NCBI GenBank assembly: GCA_030065935.1
Contig: JASJCP010000060.1
Coordinates: forward strand, 1-46,581
DNA length: 46,581 bases
Direction of reading: 5' to 3'
DNA from: Xenococcaceae cyanobacterium MO_167.B27
Lineage (GTDB): Bacteria > Cyanobacteriota > Cyanobacteriia > Cyanobacteriales > Xenococcaceae
The first letter of the stretch is position 1. The number at the start of each line of letters is the position of its first letter. Below, in pieces: positions 17,336-26,299 of the stretch. The translations under genes and the position numbers were made by a program. Below the pieces are notes generated by a model that worked only from the letters and a program-made list of their open reading frames with translations, searched no databases and had not been told where the DNA came from.

Positions 17336-19324
17336 TTAATTATTTGTTTTTTGAGCGCGTTGTACGATACCAATAAAAGCATCTTCTAGAGAAAAAGGAA
17401 TTGGTCGGAGAGAGCGGATATTAAGCTCATTTCTCGCTAAAAGTGCGCTTATTTGCCGAATTTCTGCATTGGGATGATCTAGAACCAGATGAAGGCGATC
17501 GCCAAAAATTGAAACTCGCCAAGGCTCTAATTGAGTTTTGAGTAAGTCAGAAGCAATTTGAGTATTATCGGTTACTACCTCTATGAGTTGACCAATTTGT
17601 GCATCTTTAATTTCACTAGGAGAACCTTGTGCTACCAATTCACCAGCTACCATAAACCCCATACGATTGCAGTTTTCAGCTTCTTCCAGGTAATGAGTAG
17701 TGACTAATACTGCTGTTCCTTGATCGGCTATATCGTTAATCAAACGCCAAAACTGCCGACGCGCCAAGGGGTCTACTCCCGAAGTTGGTTCATCTAGAAA
17801 CAAAATTTCTGGTTCATGCAATACTGAAGCTCCAAAAGCTACTCGCTGCTTCCACCCTCCTGGTAATTGACCAGTGAGCATATCTTCTTTTCCTACTAAA
17901 CCACAAGTAGAAATTACCCAGTCAATTTTATTGCGACGTAAACGACGGGGTACTCCATAAACTCCACAGTAAAACTCTAGATTTTGGACAATAGTTAGGT
18001 CATCATAGAGAGTAAATTTCTGACTCATATAGCCGATGCGTTGCCGAATTTTACTGCTGCGTAGATTATGAGTTTGCCCAGCCAGAGAGATAATACCATC
18101 CGTAGGTTCTATCAGTCCGCATAACATTTTAATGGTAGTTGTCTTACCAGCACCATTAGCTCCCAAAAGCCCATAAATTTCACCGTAGCGAATTTCTAAA
18201 TCTAATCCTTTAACAGCGTGGAAGTCACCAAAGACTTTTCTCAATCTGGTTGCACCAATAGCAACATTGTTTCTGCTAATTAAATTACGATTTTTGGCAT
18301 AAGGAAAGGGAATAAATGATGGTTCTTTTCCAGCTAGACGCAGACGAGTTACAAAAACGTTTTCTAAAGTAGGTTCTGTAGTTTGAATTTTATTTAATTT
18401 TAGTTGGTTACGATCAAACAGATCACAGATTTGGGCTTCTCCAGCAACAGCATTGTTAACCAAAACATCTAGCCTATCTCCAAAGGTTTGCACGTCAACA
18501 ATAGATGTTGATTCTTCCGTCCCTGTTTCCTCTGGGGATAAATTACTATTGAGAACTTCTTGAGCAGCTTTCAAATTAGACACTCTAAGTTCCAAGCGTT
18601 TTAAGCCCAGACTATCTCTCAACTCAGAAAGCGTGCCGATTTGCTGAATTCGTCCCTCATGGAGCAAAGCAATGCGATCGCATCTTTCCGCTTCATCTAA
18701 GTAAGGAGTTGCCACAACTATAGTGACTCCCTCATTAGCAACAGCAGCAAGTACATCCCAAAACTCGCGACGAGATACAGGGTCAACTCCAGTAGTAGGT
18801 TCATCTAACAGCAGAATTTGAGGTTGAGAAATCAAAGCACAGCACAAAGCTAATTTTTGCTTCATCCCGCCAGATAGTTGTCCAGCAAGGCGATCGCCAA
18901 ATTGCTCCAAATTCATCAAACGCAGATATTTAGCACGACGTTGCAAAAACTGTTTTGGGGAAACTTGACGTAATCCAGCACTGTACCGCAGATTTTCATC
19001 AATGCTTAAATCGGAATAAAGAGAAAATTGCTGGGTTAAATAACCAATAGACAGACGAGCATCCCGAGGAAGTTTATCTAAAACTCGCACCGCACCAGAA
19101 GTTACTTCCATTACTCCACTTAAAATGTGAAAAGTCGTGGTTTTTCCCGCACCATCAGGGCCAATTAAACCAAATATCTCTCCCCGACGCACTGAAAAAT
19201 CAATACCTTTAACAGCAACTAATTGATCATAATTTTTCGTTAAAGCTTCTACCTGAATAACCTTTTCTTCCTCTAGATTAAAAGCACCATTAGTTGCCTT
19301 AGATATATCCGTTACATGAATCAT
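17336..19324 (-). CDS. Tandem ABC ATPase (YbhF-like, two nucleotide-binding domains)
   Basis: 662 residues with two ABC domains. Domain 1 has Walker A GPDGAGKTTT, signature LSGGMKQKLAL and Walker B ILLLDEPTTGVD. Domain 2 has GANGAGKTTTIK, a signature altered to LPGGWKQRVAF, and ILFLDEPTSGVD. The D in place of N in the first Walker A and the LPGG variant are worth noting but occur in this subfamily. One polypeptide therefore supplies both ATP sites for the two permeases. The gene follows the HlyD-like adaptor by 42 bases. Family relatives (YbhF) export drugs or amphiphiles. Confidence 0.92.
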   Translation of the reverse strand: MIHVTDISKATNGAFNLEEEKVIQVEALTKNYDQLVAVKGIDFSVRRGEIFGLIGPDGAGKTTTFHILSGVMEVTSGAVRVLDKLPRDARLSIGYLTQQFSLYSDLSIDENLRYSAGLRQVSPKQFLQRRAKYLRLMNLEQFGDRLAGQLSGGMKQKLALCCALISQPQILLLDEPTTGVDPVSRREFWDVLAAVANEGVTIVVATPYLDEAERCDRIALLHEGRIQQIGTLSELRDSLGLKRLELRVSNLKAAQEVLNSNLSPEETGTEESTSIVDVQTFGDRLDVLVNNAVAGEAQICDLFDRNQLKLNKIQTTEPTLENVFVTRLRLAGKEPSFIPFPYAKNRNLISRNNVAIGATRLRKVFGDFHAVKGLDLEIRYGEIYGLLGANGAGKTTTIKMLCGLIEPTDGIISLAGQTHNLRSSKIRQRIGYMSQKFTLYDDLTIVQNLEFYCGVYGVPRRLRRNKIDWVISTCGLVGKEDMLTGQLPGGWKQRVAFGASVLHEPEILFLDEPTSGVDPLARRQFWRLINDIADQGTAVLVTTHYLEEAENCNRMGFMVAGELVAQGSPSEIKDAQIGQLIEVVTDNTQIASDLLKTQLEPWRVSIFGDRLHLVLDHPNAEIRQISALLARNELNIRSLRPIPFSLEDAFIGIVQRAQKTNN

Positions 19325-19366
19325 TAAAAAAACCTCAATATTGACGAAGGGTTAGTGTTATCTCCG

Positions 19367-20704
19367 TCATCTTAGGGCGGAGTAATCTGTGACTTTTGGT
19401 TTTAAATCAATTTCCGCATCAGCAGGTAATCCTGGTTTTGCCAAACCTGCGGGTTCATCGATCGCAATTTTGACCCCAAAAACCTGCTTCACCCTGTCTT
19501 CAGCAAAATAAATATTCTCAGGAGTAAAAGAAGCTTTAGTATCAATAGCAGTGACTTTAGCGCTCAGAGCTTGGTTTGGTGCTGAATCTAAAAATAAGTC
19601 TGCTTCCTGACCAACTTTGACCTTACCAATTTGTCCTTGAGGTACATAACCACGCAGATATACAGTGTCAGGATTAATTATTGTTACTAGAGGTTGTCCA
19701 CCAGCAACAACTTCTCCAGGTTCAACAATACGAGTCGTGACCACACCATCAATAGGACTGATAATATTCAAATCACTAACTCTACTTTGAATTTCTGCTT
19801 TAGCAGCTTTGACATTGTTCACCTCAGCTTTAGCTGCTGCCAATTTCAAACGAGCTTGTCTTAACTGAGTACGCAAGCGGTTGATTTGACTATTGCGGAT
19901 ACTAGGGTTAAGTTGTGCTGTTTTGGCTTGCACTAACTGACCTTGGGCTGAATTGACGAATTGTCCAAAAGAATCTACAGAAGCTTGGCTTGCTTGAACT
20001 CTAGCTTGAGCAGTTTCAAAAGCAGTTTGCACTTCGTCGAATTGTCTTTGGCTTATAGCACCTTCTGCTATTAATTGAGCAAATCTATCAAGATTGGTTT
20101 TAGCTAGTTTTAACTCAAATTTAGCTTGTTGTAACCTTGCCACAGCTTCATTAAGTTGGGCAGTACTAGAAGCCACTGATGCTGATGCCTCAAATACCCG
20201 ACCTTTAGCATCTTGGATATCTTGTTGTAAATTTAGTTGAGTTTCTTGAATTTGAGTTTCTAATAAATCAATTTCTAAGCCTGCTTCCTCTTCTCTTTGT
20301 TGGGCTGCATCTAAACGAGCAGCAGCACCTTGAAGTTGGGCTTGAATTTCCCCATCATCCAGCCTAGCAATTAACTGACCTTTTGTAACTTCATCTCCTT
20401 CGTGTACCGCGACAAACCTAATTCGACCTCCAACTTTAGCACCAATATCTGTTTCATAGCCTTCAATGCGACCACTTACTCGTAGTAAAAAAGGATTTGA
20501 GGGGGAAGAAACCACATTCCAAGTGTGCAAACCAACCCCAGCTAATAAGAAAGCAACGGGAATTAGTAACAGAGGAGAACGTTTGCGTTTAGATTTAGGT
20601 GCAGTAACAATCTCGGAATTTTCTAAGGATAAGGCTGGAGAGGGAACTTTTGTTTTAGTTTCGAGAGCAGCAGTCTTAGTACCATTATTAGTGTGTTCAA
20701 GCAT
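19367..20704 (-). CDS. HlyD/YbhG-like membrane fusion protein
   Basis: 445 residues. Cytosolic Ser/Lys-rich N-terminus, one TM helix (LLLIPVAFLLAGVGLHTW, about 45-62), then a biotinyl-lipoyl half (VGGRIRFVAVHEGDEVTKGQLIARLDD), a long coiled coil (about 120-300) and the second lipoyl half (SDLNIISPIDGVVTTRIVEPGEVV), followed by a beta-barrel. This is the periplasmic adaptor for the ABC exporter encoded directly downstream. It begins 25 bases after the type II thioesterase gene, so exporter and biosynthetic genes are probably one transcript. Confidence 0.92.
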   Translation of the reverse strand: MLEHTNNGTKTAALETKTKVPSPALSLENSEIVTAPKSKRKRSPLLLIPVAFLLAGVGLHTWNVVSSPSNPFLLRVSGRIEGYETDIGAKVGGRIRFVAVHEGDEVTKGQLIARLDDGEIQAQLQGAAARLDAAQQREEEAGLEIDLLETQIQETQLNLQQDIQDAKGRVFEASASVASSTAQLNEAVARLQQAKFELKLAKTNLDRFAQLIAEGAISQRQFDEVQTAFETAQARVQASQASVDSFGQFVNSAQGQLVQAKTAQLNPSIRNSQINRLRTQLRQARLKLAAAKAEVNNVKAAKAEIQSRVSDLNIISPIDGVVTTRIVEPGEVVAGGQPLVTIINPDTVYLRGYVPQGQIGKVKVGQEADLFLDSAPNQALSAKVTAIDTKASFTPENIYFAEDRVKQVFGVKIAIDEPAGLAKPGLPADAEIDLKPKVTDYSALR

Positions 20705-20729
20705 TGCTTTTTCCAGATAATAAATTTAT

Positions 20730-21506
20730 TTAAGCTACAGAAAGGTAAGTCTGAGGAATGGATTTAATGTGATTTTGAAGAGTCAGTTCAATGAAATTCA
20801 ATAGTTCTTCTGTATGACTTTTCAGGAAAAAGTGACCTCCAGAATAGAAATGACTTCTAAATTCTTTGCTAGTGTGTTGACCCCAAGCCAGAATTTCAAC
20901 TTGACTAACCATTCGATCTGAAAGTCCACCAAAAGCGTAGAGCGGACAAGGTAACGCATTAATACTAATAGGGTGGTGTTTGTAAGTTTCGCACAGCGAT
21001 AAATCGTCCTTGATAATCGGAAGTAAAACTTCCATCCACTCGTGATTATCTAAAATATGTTGTGAGATACCTTCATATTGACTCAACAATTTTTTAAGTT
21101 CTTCTAAGCCCATAGTCGTGGAAGATGGAAACCGATAAGGAAGGTGCGGTGCGCGGTGCGCCCCAACAAATAGAGCTACTGGTAACTTTTCTCTAGCTGC
21201 ATGAAGCTTTTGTGCCAGTGCGTAAGCGATTAAAGCACCTAAACTATGTCCGTAAAAAGCATAATCTTGTTGGAGGTAGGGGGCTAGTTGTTCGTATAAT
21301 TCATCTATCATTTCTTGAAAGTCAGTAAATCTAGGTTCGCGAAAACGACTTTCTCTACCTGGTAATTGAATCGGACAAATAGCTAAATCATTTTTGGCTA
21401 AAGTTTTCCAGTGATTGAAACAGGATGCTCCTCCTCCAGCATAATGAAAGCAAAATAGTCGGATGTCCGTCTGTTTAGGAATTGCTCGTGTTATTAAATA
21501 TTTCAT
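20730..21506 (-). CDS. Type II thioesterase of a PKS/NRPS pathway
   Basis: 258 residues, GrsT/RifR family. It hydrolyses mis-primed or stalled acyl groups from carrier proteins. The nucleophile elbow YGHSLGA has Ser88. The family motif FHYAGGGASCF lies near 20-30, LPGRESRF near 48-55, an acidic residue in GGLSDRMV and the catalytic His in SGGHFFL. Only 5 bases separate its start from the stop of the preceding alpha/beta hydrolase. It is the only thioesterase in the cluster, and the PKS has none, which fits release by ring closure rather than hydrolysis. Confidence 0.93.
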   Translation of the reverse strand: MKYLITRAIPKQTDIRLFCFHYAGGGASCFNHWKTLAKNDLAICPIQLPGRESRFREPRFTDFQEMIDELYEQLAPYLQQDYAFYGHSLGALIAYALAQKLHAAREKLPVALFVGAHRAPHLPYRFPSSTTMGLEELKKLLSQYEGISQHILDNHEWMEVLLPIIKDDLSLCETYKHHPISINALPCPLYAFGGLSDRMVSQVEILAWGQHTSKEFRSHFYSGGHFFLKSHTEELLNFIELTLQNHIKSIPQTYLSVA

Positions 21507-21511
21507 ATAAG

Positions 21512-22609
21512 TTACGCACCCAATTTCAAAATTCCCTTAGTTTGTTTTAGATAAAACAGCCAGCGTAAAACTTCTGCTTTCATTTTTGTTTTTGGTCTTT
21601 GACTGAGAATTGACATCGGAACCCATAGCTGCATCTGTTGCAAGTGATTCGGAGAACCATGAACATCATCAAATTCCTGTAAGTTCAGCTTTTTGACATT
21701 CTTTTGTAAGAATTGTTTTTCCAAACTAGGAATAATCTCATCGCGACGGCTGAAAATATAGTTCAAAGGAATTGATAGAGACTGCAACTGTTCTTTCTCA
21801 AGAGCCATTGGTGTCAACGCGGGGAAAACATCTTCAATATCTAAAGCTAAAAGGTGTGCCAAAGTTCGTTTAGTAGTTAATGGCACTTGTTCCCACCAGT
21901 TGCGATCTCTAAAAAAGTAGTGAATAGGTGCGCCTACAGTAGTAATGCTTTTAATTCTTGGATCTCTTAGAGCATATTGAATCGCCATGTGACCACTAAA
22001 ACTCATGGCTACCACATAGGTGTTGTTTACGTCAGCCAAAAATTTTAAATGCTCTAAAAGTACAGAAAACATATTCCCCGCATCAACACCATAAGCCAGA
22101 GTATTTTCTCCGACTCGTGGCATTTCCGTAACAGCTACAGCCATATCCAGAGCATCTGCTTTTTCTAAAAAAGTAACCCACTGTTCTTTAATAGAGACAA
22201 TACCTCCTAGAACTACCAAAAGAGGACGCTTTTTATCTCCTAAACCTTTGGTAAAATAAACATTAAAAGCTCCTTGTGTAGTATTGATGTTAATTTTTTG
22301 GATTTGGGGTTTAGTTAATAACCATTCCGTACAAGATTCAACACAATCAAAGTGAGCTTGTTTCCGCTCTGGGGATTGAACGAACGGAAAACGGGCAATA
22401 TTGTAAAGACTTGTAGCTTCCAACCACCTCGCTTTCTGTTTGAGTCGTTCTGCTTCTTTCGACCACTCATAAACCCAAGAACTAGGAGAGTTTCCCTCTT
22501 CGCGACTAATTCTGTCTAAGATGGATTTACAGTAAGACAAAGTTAAACCTTGGGCTTGTGCGTGAAGCACAATAAGTTCTTTTAATTCGTTTAAGTAGGT
22601 CATTGCCAT
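21512..22609 (-). CDS. FrsA/Ayg1-like alpha/beta hydrolase, candidate tetronate acetate-eliminating enzyme
   Basis: 365 residues. A helical N-terminal part of about 100 residues precedes an alpha/beta hydrolase core, the layout of the FrsA/DUF1100/Ayg1 group. LLVVLGGIVSIKEQW gives the oxyanion region, and VVAMSFSGHMA is the nucleophile elbow with Ser203 (small residues Ala/Ser replacing the usual glycines). An acid and His are expected in SRRDEIIPS and DDVHGSPNH. In abyssomicin (AbyA5) and agglomerin (Agg5), a hydrolase-fold enzyme eliminates acetate from the acetylated tetronate to give an exocyclic methylene. Its co-occurrence here with all other tetronate genes makes that role plausible. 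ATG 22609 or 22603 may be used. Confidence 0.7.
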   Translation of the reverse strand: MAMTYLNELKELIVLHAQAQGLTLSYCKSILDRISREEGNSPSSWVYEWSKEAERLKQKARWLEATSLYNIARFPFVQSPERKQAHFDCVESCTEWLLTKPQIQKININTTQGAFNVYFTKGLGDKKRPLLVVLGGIVSIKEQWVTFLEKADALDMAVAVTEMPRVGENTLAYGVDAGNMFSVLLEHLKFLADVNNTYVVAMSFSGHMAIQYALRDPRIKSITTVGAPIHYFFRDRNWWEQVPLTTKRTLAHLLALDIEDVFPALTPMALEKEQLQSLSIPLNYIFSRRDEIIPSLEKQFLQKNVKKLNLQEFDDVHGSPNHLQQMQLWVPMSILSQRPKTKMKAEVLRWLFYLKQTKGILKLGA

Positions 22610-23022
22610 CCTGAATACTTTATATGTGCAAACTGAATAACTTAATTGGTAATTTGAGAATAGCTAGCTTCTAGGAAAAATTAGTTAAAGTCGTTATAAT
22701 CAAGGCAATATGACTTCAACTAAGCATAGGCAGTTTAAAAGCTAGTTTTTACAAAGTTTTTCTTGGTTGCACTACCAGTTTCATTTATGGTGCGCTCTTG
22801 ATTATTATGCAGGTAAGTACCTGTGCAGAATAAATTACATTGTGAGGACAGGTAATAGGTAAAGGGTAATAGCCTAGTGATATCAAATCACTTTAACTAT
22901 GCAATACATCAATCACCGTGTCTCCGTGTCCCCCCGTCCCGCCGTCAATCATCTGTAGCAAGCTTAAAGGGAAATCATATGACTACCGACTACTGACTCG
23001 GGGTATGGGCTTTTCGCGCAAT

Positions 23023-23054
23023 ACACGAATACACCTGTATCCGTGTATTCGTGT
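23023..23054 (-). terminator. 12-bp perfect hairpin after the diiron oxygenase gene
   Basis: ACACGAATACAC (23023-23034) and GTGTATTCGTGT (23043-23054) pair perfectly with an 8-nt loop, about 110 bases beyond the diiron gene stop. It lies in the 557-base gap 22610-23166. The rest of that gap contains short GT/CCG-rich simple repeats (about 22850-22950), AT-rich DNA and no gene. It may separate the transcript of the hydrolase-thioesterase-exporter genes from the upstream ones. Confidence 0.6.
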
Positions 23055-23074
23055 TCGGAGAAGAAGAAGGACGA

Positions 23075-23095
23075 TTAACCTAGTATTAGCCCATT
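23075..23095. repeat. 21-bp direct repeat, copy 1
   Basis: An exact copy of 24835-24855, beginning TTAACCTAG and ending GCCCATT. This copy lies 72 bases past the diiron oxygenase stop and includes, on the minus strand, a copy of the last two codons and stop of the FAD monooxygenase gene. Confidence 0.85.
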
Positions 23096-23166
23096 GATTT
23101 AATCTCTAAAATTCTTGCTGTACACGAATTTTACAGAAACCTTCCAAGTCGTGTAGATTATTAAAA

Positions 23167-24510
23167 TTATGCAGCTTTTACAGAGTTAGTAAACTGTTTA
23201 AAGTTTTCCACATTATTTCTAACTGCTTCAGCAATCGAACCTCCAAAATCAACTAATTGCATTGTTCTATTAATTGGCCAAAGGTAATCAAAATTATCAG
23301 TCAATCGGCATAAATCTGTAAGTAGGTGACTATGATATTTCTTATTAGTGTAAAATCCGTCATGTTCATAACACAAGCATTTTTCCATCCAATAAAGTGT
23401 TTCTTCTATGGACATACCGAACAGAGGACTACGTAATAAGTTATAGAGGAAAGGGATATTATGAGTATCAGAGATAAATCGATTAGGAATAATCGCTGAA
23501 AGTCCTCCTAAATTTAGTGACTGAATTGTATAGAACAGAACATTAGTAAAAAACTTTTCGTATTCTGATGGTTTTGGCAGTTCTTTATGAATATCTCGAC
23601 TAAGTTTGAGAGAAGTTGTTGTATGAAATGCCTCATCTAAAAAATGGTAATGACTAATAGATGTAGGTTGAGGAATAAACTCATTTTCTTTTTCCAGTTT
23701 TACATAGTATTTATGTATTTTATATTCAAAGTTTTTCAAAAGAAGATTAGCCATATAACGGTTCATATAAAAGGTACTCCCCAGGAAGGGTGAACTTCCC
23801 CAGTTTGAACTGAACAATTGTCGTATTGAATTAGAAAAGTTCCCATGACTAAAACCATGACTAAAACCTTGACTTAGGGGAGAAATAGCTCTTTTATCTG
23901 CATTAAACTTTTTGACATAGATATTATTCTCGTAAGCTTTTCTTAATTCTGATTTTTCACTCTTATTTTCATTCAGCTGAGAAAGTAAATGGTTTAAAAC
24001 TTTTAGACTTTCAGATTGATCGGGGTGAGGATTATGGCTTGGCGTTTGAACTGGATTGTGGCTTCTATCTTGTTCAATTAGATTCTTATAAACTTGATAT
24101 CCTATCTTATAGAATGTTCTGATATGAACATTCTCTTGATCAGTTTCATGCTCTAGCATATCAGCAAGGCTTTGATAATCACTACTCTTATAAAGAAAGC
24201 TGCCTGCTGTTATTAAATTATACCGAGTCGCCTCAGTTTCACTATCTGCAACAACTTTATAGGATGCGTACCAATAAAGGTGGTTAAGAGCTATCTTTTG
24301 GCTTTGAGAACATTTTTCATAAAGTGGAGTTCCGTAAAGTAAAGAAAGTTCTGGTTCACTCCAATAATGCTGACTATTTCTAGTATAGTCAAAATCCCGA
24401 TGAATTTCTTGAATTATCTCGGTGTAATCAGACTTAAGATTATTACTGTAATTACGCTCTAAAAACTTTTGAGTACTGTTAACTTTTGGAGCTAAGAATT
24501 GAATATTCAT
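23167..24510 (-). CDS. AurF-like diiron oxygenase
   Basis: 447 residues. The metal-binding pattern matches the p-aminobenzoate N-oxygenase AurF: Glu near 91/93 (ADSETEATRYN), E126-x2-H129 (QENVH), a Glu near 262 on a central helix, and H289-x3-E293-x2-H296 (HFLDEAFH). AurF-family enzymes oxidise amines to nitro groups, and relatives hydroxylate carbon. It is longer than AurF by about 110 residues, with a polar insert (150-230, HNPVQTPSHNPHPDQSES and a GFSHGFSHG duplication). No amine source is visible in the pathway, so C-oxidation of the acyl chain is as likely as N-oxidation. Leader and 3' flank are duplicated elsewhere in the cluster (see repeats). ATG 24510, AAGGAAAAT upstream. Confidence 0.7.
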   Translation of the reverse strand: MNIQFLAPKVNSTQKFLERNYSNNLKSDYTEIIQEIHRDFDYTRNSQHYWSEPELSLLYGTPLYEKCSQSQKIALNHLYWYASYKVVADSETEATRYNLITAGSFLYKSSDYQSLADMLEHETDQENVHIRTFYKIGYQVYKNLIEQDRSHNPVQTPSHNPHPDQSESLKVLNHLLSQLNENKSEKSELRKAYENNIYVKKFNADKRAISPLSQGFSHGFSHGNFSNSIRQLFSSNWGSSPFLGSTFYMNRYMANLLLKNFEYKIHKYYVKLEKENEFIPQPTSISHYHFLDEAFHTTTSLKLSRDIHKELPKPSEYEKFFTNVLFYTIQSLNLGGLSAIIPNRFISDTHNIPFLYNLLRSPLFGMSIEETLYWMEKCLCYEHDGFYTNKKYHSHLLTDLCRLTDNFDYLWPINRTMQLVDFGGSIAEAVRNNVENFKQFTNSVKAA

Positions 24511-24582
24511 ATTTTCCTTGTAGTGAATAATTCTTGTAGTGGATAATTAATGTCTGCAACCCTGAACATCACGATTCAAGGT
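24511..24582 (-). promoter_or_regulatory. Leader of the diiron oxygenase gene, duplicate of the ACP leader
   Basis: Bases 24498-24525 (first codons plus ribosome-binding region) are identical over 28 bases to 33882-33909, and the match resumes at 24533-24555 versus 33901-33923 (22 of 23), then weakens to about 24582. Copy A carries an extra tandem cttgtagtg. The remainder of the 24511-24845 gap holds a 9-bp hairpin (24632-24640 with 24660-24668) and no gene. Confidence 0.75.
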
Positions 24583-24834
24583 TTTTATACCATTTCTCAA
24601 AAGTAATAAGAGAGTTTGCTGTTGTGCAAAACTTATCTATAGTTGTCTATTGTGAATAAATAGATAAGCCATAGTTGTAGCAAAAGCGAGCGAAACCGAT
24701 ATGTCGATTCATCAATGTCTTTTCTTGATTATTCAGTTTTAACTCCACTTTGATTGCATACATTACCCAAATTAAACTTATCTATGTACCTAACATCTGT
24801 TATTCAGTATTTAAGTACTGGTGCAAGATGTGGG

Positions 24835-24855
24835 TTAACCTAGTATTAGCCCATT
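24835..24855. repeat. 21-bp direct repeat, copy 2
   Basis: Exact partner of 23075-23095. Here it overlaps the 3' end of the FAD monooxygenase gene (its stop codon is at 24846-24848). The pair brackets the diiron oxygenase gene at a distance of 1,760 bases. Confidence 0.85.
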
Positions 24856-26063
24856 AAATGTTGTGCTTGGTTTTTATAGAATACAGGCTTCCAAATCTTT
24901 TCTTTAAGCCAGTTACTACTATTAACAGTTCTGTAAAAAGTGCGTCGTAAGTAAGTCAGTAAAGAACTCGAAGCACTGAACATTTTTTCTTGTCGCAGTT
25001 GTAGTCTCCTTACAGCTTGTATATCTTTCTGTCTTAGTGTTTGAAATTCTTGTAAAATTTCTGCGGAAACTGGAGTATCTGGATTATTTTTGATGGCTTT
25101 TGCTGCAATTGGAGCTAAGGTGATGGCATCTATGATGGCGTGATTTACTCCTTGACCTAAGATGGGAGATAAGGTGTGTGCTGCATCTCCCATGAGAACC
25201 AATCCATCCCGATACCAAGTAGGAACAACAGTCGTAAATATCTCTAATATTGAAGTATCTGACCAGGTTTTAATATGCTCTTTGACACTTTGTTCTAGTG
25301 TGGGTTCGAGTTGAGTAACCATCTGGTGCAAATATTCAATACCTTTTTTCTTCAGTTTTTGGATGCTTCCTTTGGGAATGTTCAAGCCAACACGTAGCAT
25401 TTGGGGATGGGTAGGGAGAATAATCGCGTGACTCCCACCCCGAATTTTGACGCGACAAGTGTTCTTACTCCAGTTATCTGGGAGTGGAAGTTTGAACCAA
25501 GCAAAATCTCGCTCTAATGGTATTTTTTGATATTCAATTTCTGCAAGTTCTCTGACCCTAGAGAAGCGTCCATCAGAGCCAACCGTAAGATTAGCGTAAA
25601 CTTCTAGTTCTCCTTCGGAAGTGTGACATTTCACTCCCACGATAGTTTCTCCTTCTCGGATCAATTCGTTGCACAAAGTTCCCCGCAGAAGCTGAAAATT
25701 TTTATAATAAGAAGCTTCTTCAACTATGGCTTCTAGCAAGATTGGTTGTGGCAACTCAATCGGGTATCTATAACCATATTGGAAATTGGTAAAATTAACG
25801 TCTAAAACAGTTTGGTCATTTTCGACCACTTCAAAGTTTCGGGTATGAAACAAGCCGTGTTGATTAACTTTCTTGAGGATGCCAAGGCGATCTAGAATAT
25901 ATACTGAGTCTGGAGAAACAAATTCCCCTCGGAAAGAACGATTGTAGTTTTTTGATTGTTCGAGAACGACGGTACGGATATTTCTCTTAGCTAATTCTAA
26001 AGCTAAAGCCATACCAGCAGGTCCACCACCAACAATACAAACATCTGTGTAAATTGGTTCCAT
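24846..26063 (-). CDS. FAD-dependent monooxygenase (UbiH/PHBH-like)
   Basis: 405 residues of the class A flavoprotein monooxygenase family. The Rossmann FAD motif is VCIVGGGPAGMAL (about 8-20), the mid-domain motif is TVGSDGRFSRVRELA, and the second FAD motif is GLVLMGDAAHTLSPILGQG. The N-terminal GEFVSPDSVYILDRLG segment is typical of small-molecule hydroxylases. It would hydroxylate or epoxidise the acyl chain or tetronate ring with NAD(P)H. AAGGAGT precedes ATG 26063. It follows the E2-type acyltransferase by 236 bases, and the intervening stretch (26064-26299) shows no gene. Confidence 0.9.
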   Translation of the reverse strand: MEPIYTDVCIVGGGPAGMALALELAKRNIRTVVLEQSKNYNRSFRGEFVSPDSVYILDRLGILKKVNQHGLFHTRNFEVVENDQTVLDVNFTNFQYGYRYPIELPQPILLEAIVEEASYYKNFQLLRGTLCNELIREGETIVGVKCHTSEGELEVYANLTVGSDGRFSRVRELAEIEYQKIPLERDFAWFKLPLPDNWSKNTCRVKIRGGSHAIILPTHPQMLRVGLNIPKGSIQKLKKKGIEYLHQMVTQLEPTLEQSVKEHIKTWSDTSILEIFTTVVPTWYRDGLVLMGDAAHTLSPILGQGVNHAIIDAITLAPIAAKAIKNNPDTPVSAEILQEFQTLRQKDIQAVRRLQLRQEKMFSASSSLLTYLRRTFYRTVNSSNWLKEKIWKPVFYKNQAQHLMG

Positions 26064-26299
26064 GATAATGACTCCTTATTCAAAAAAGTGAATTAATTTT
26101 TTCTAGCAATGCTACGTTGATACTTTTTGAGAAAAATTTATGCTCAAAAACTACCAATTTTTTGAGGCTCAAATTGTCAACAAAAGGATAAGGAATGACG
26201 GTGGGGGATTATGAGGATTGGTCTGGAAGAAAGAACCTGAAACCTCTACTAAACCCTTTTCTCCTTTTAAGAGCGGAAGCTTGGTCAGATTAAGTTCAA

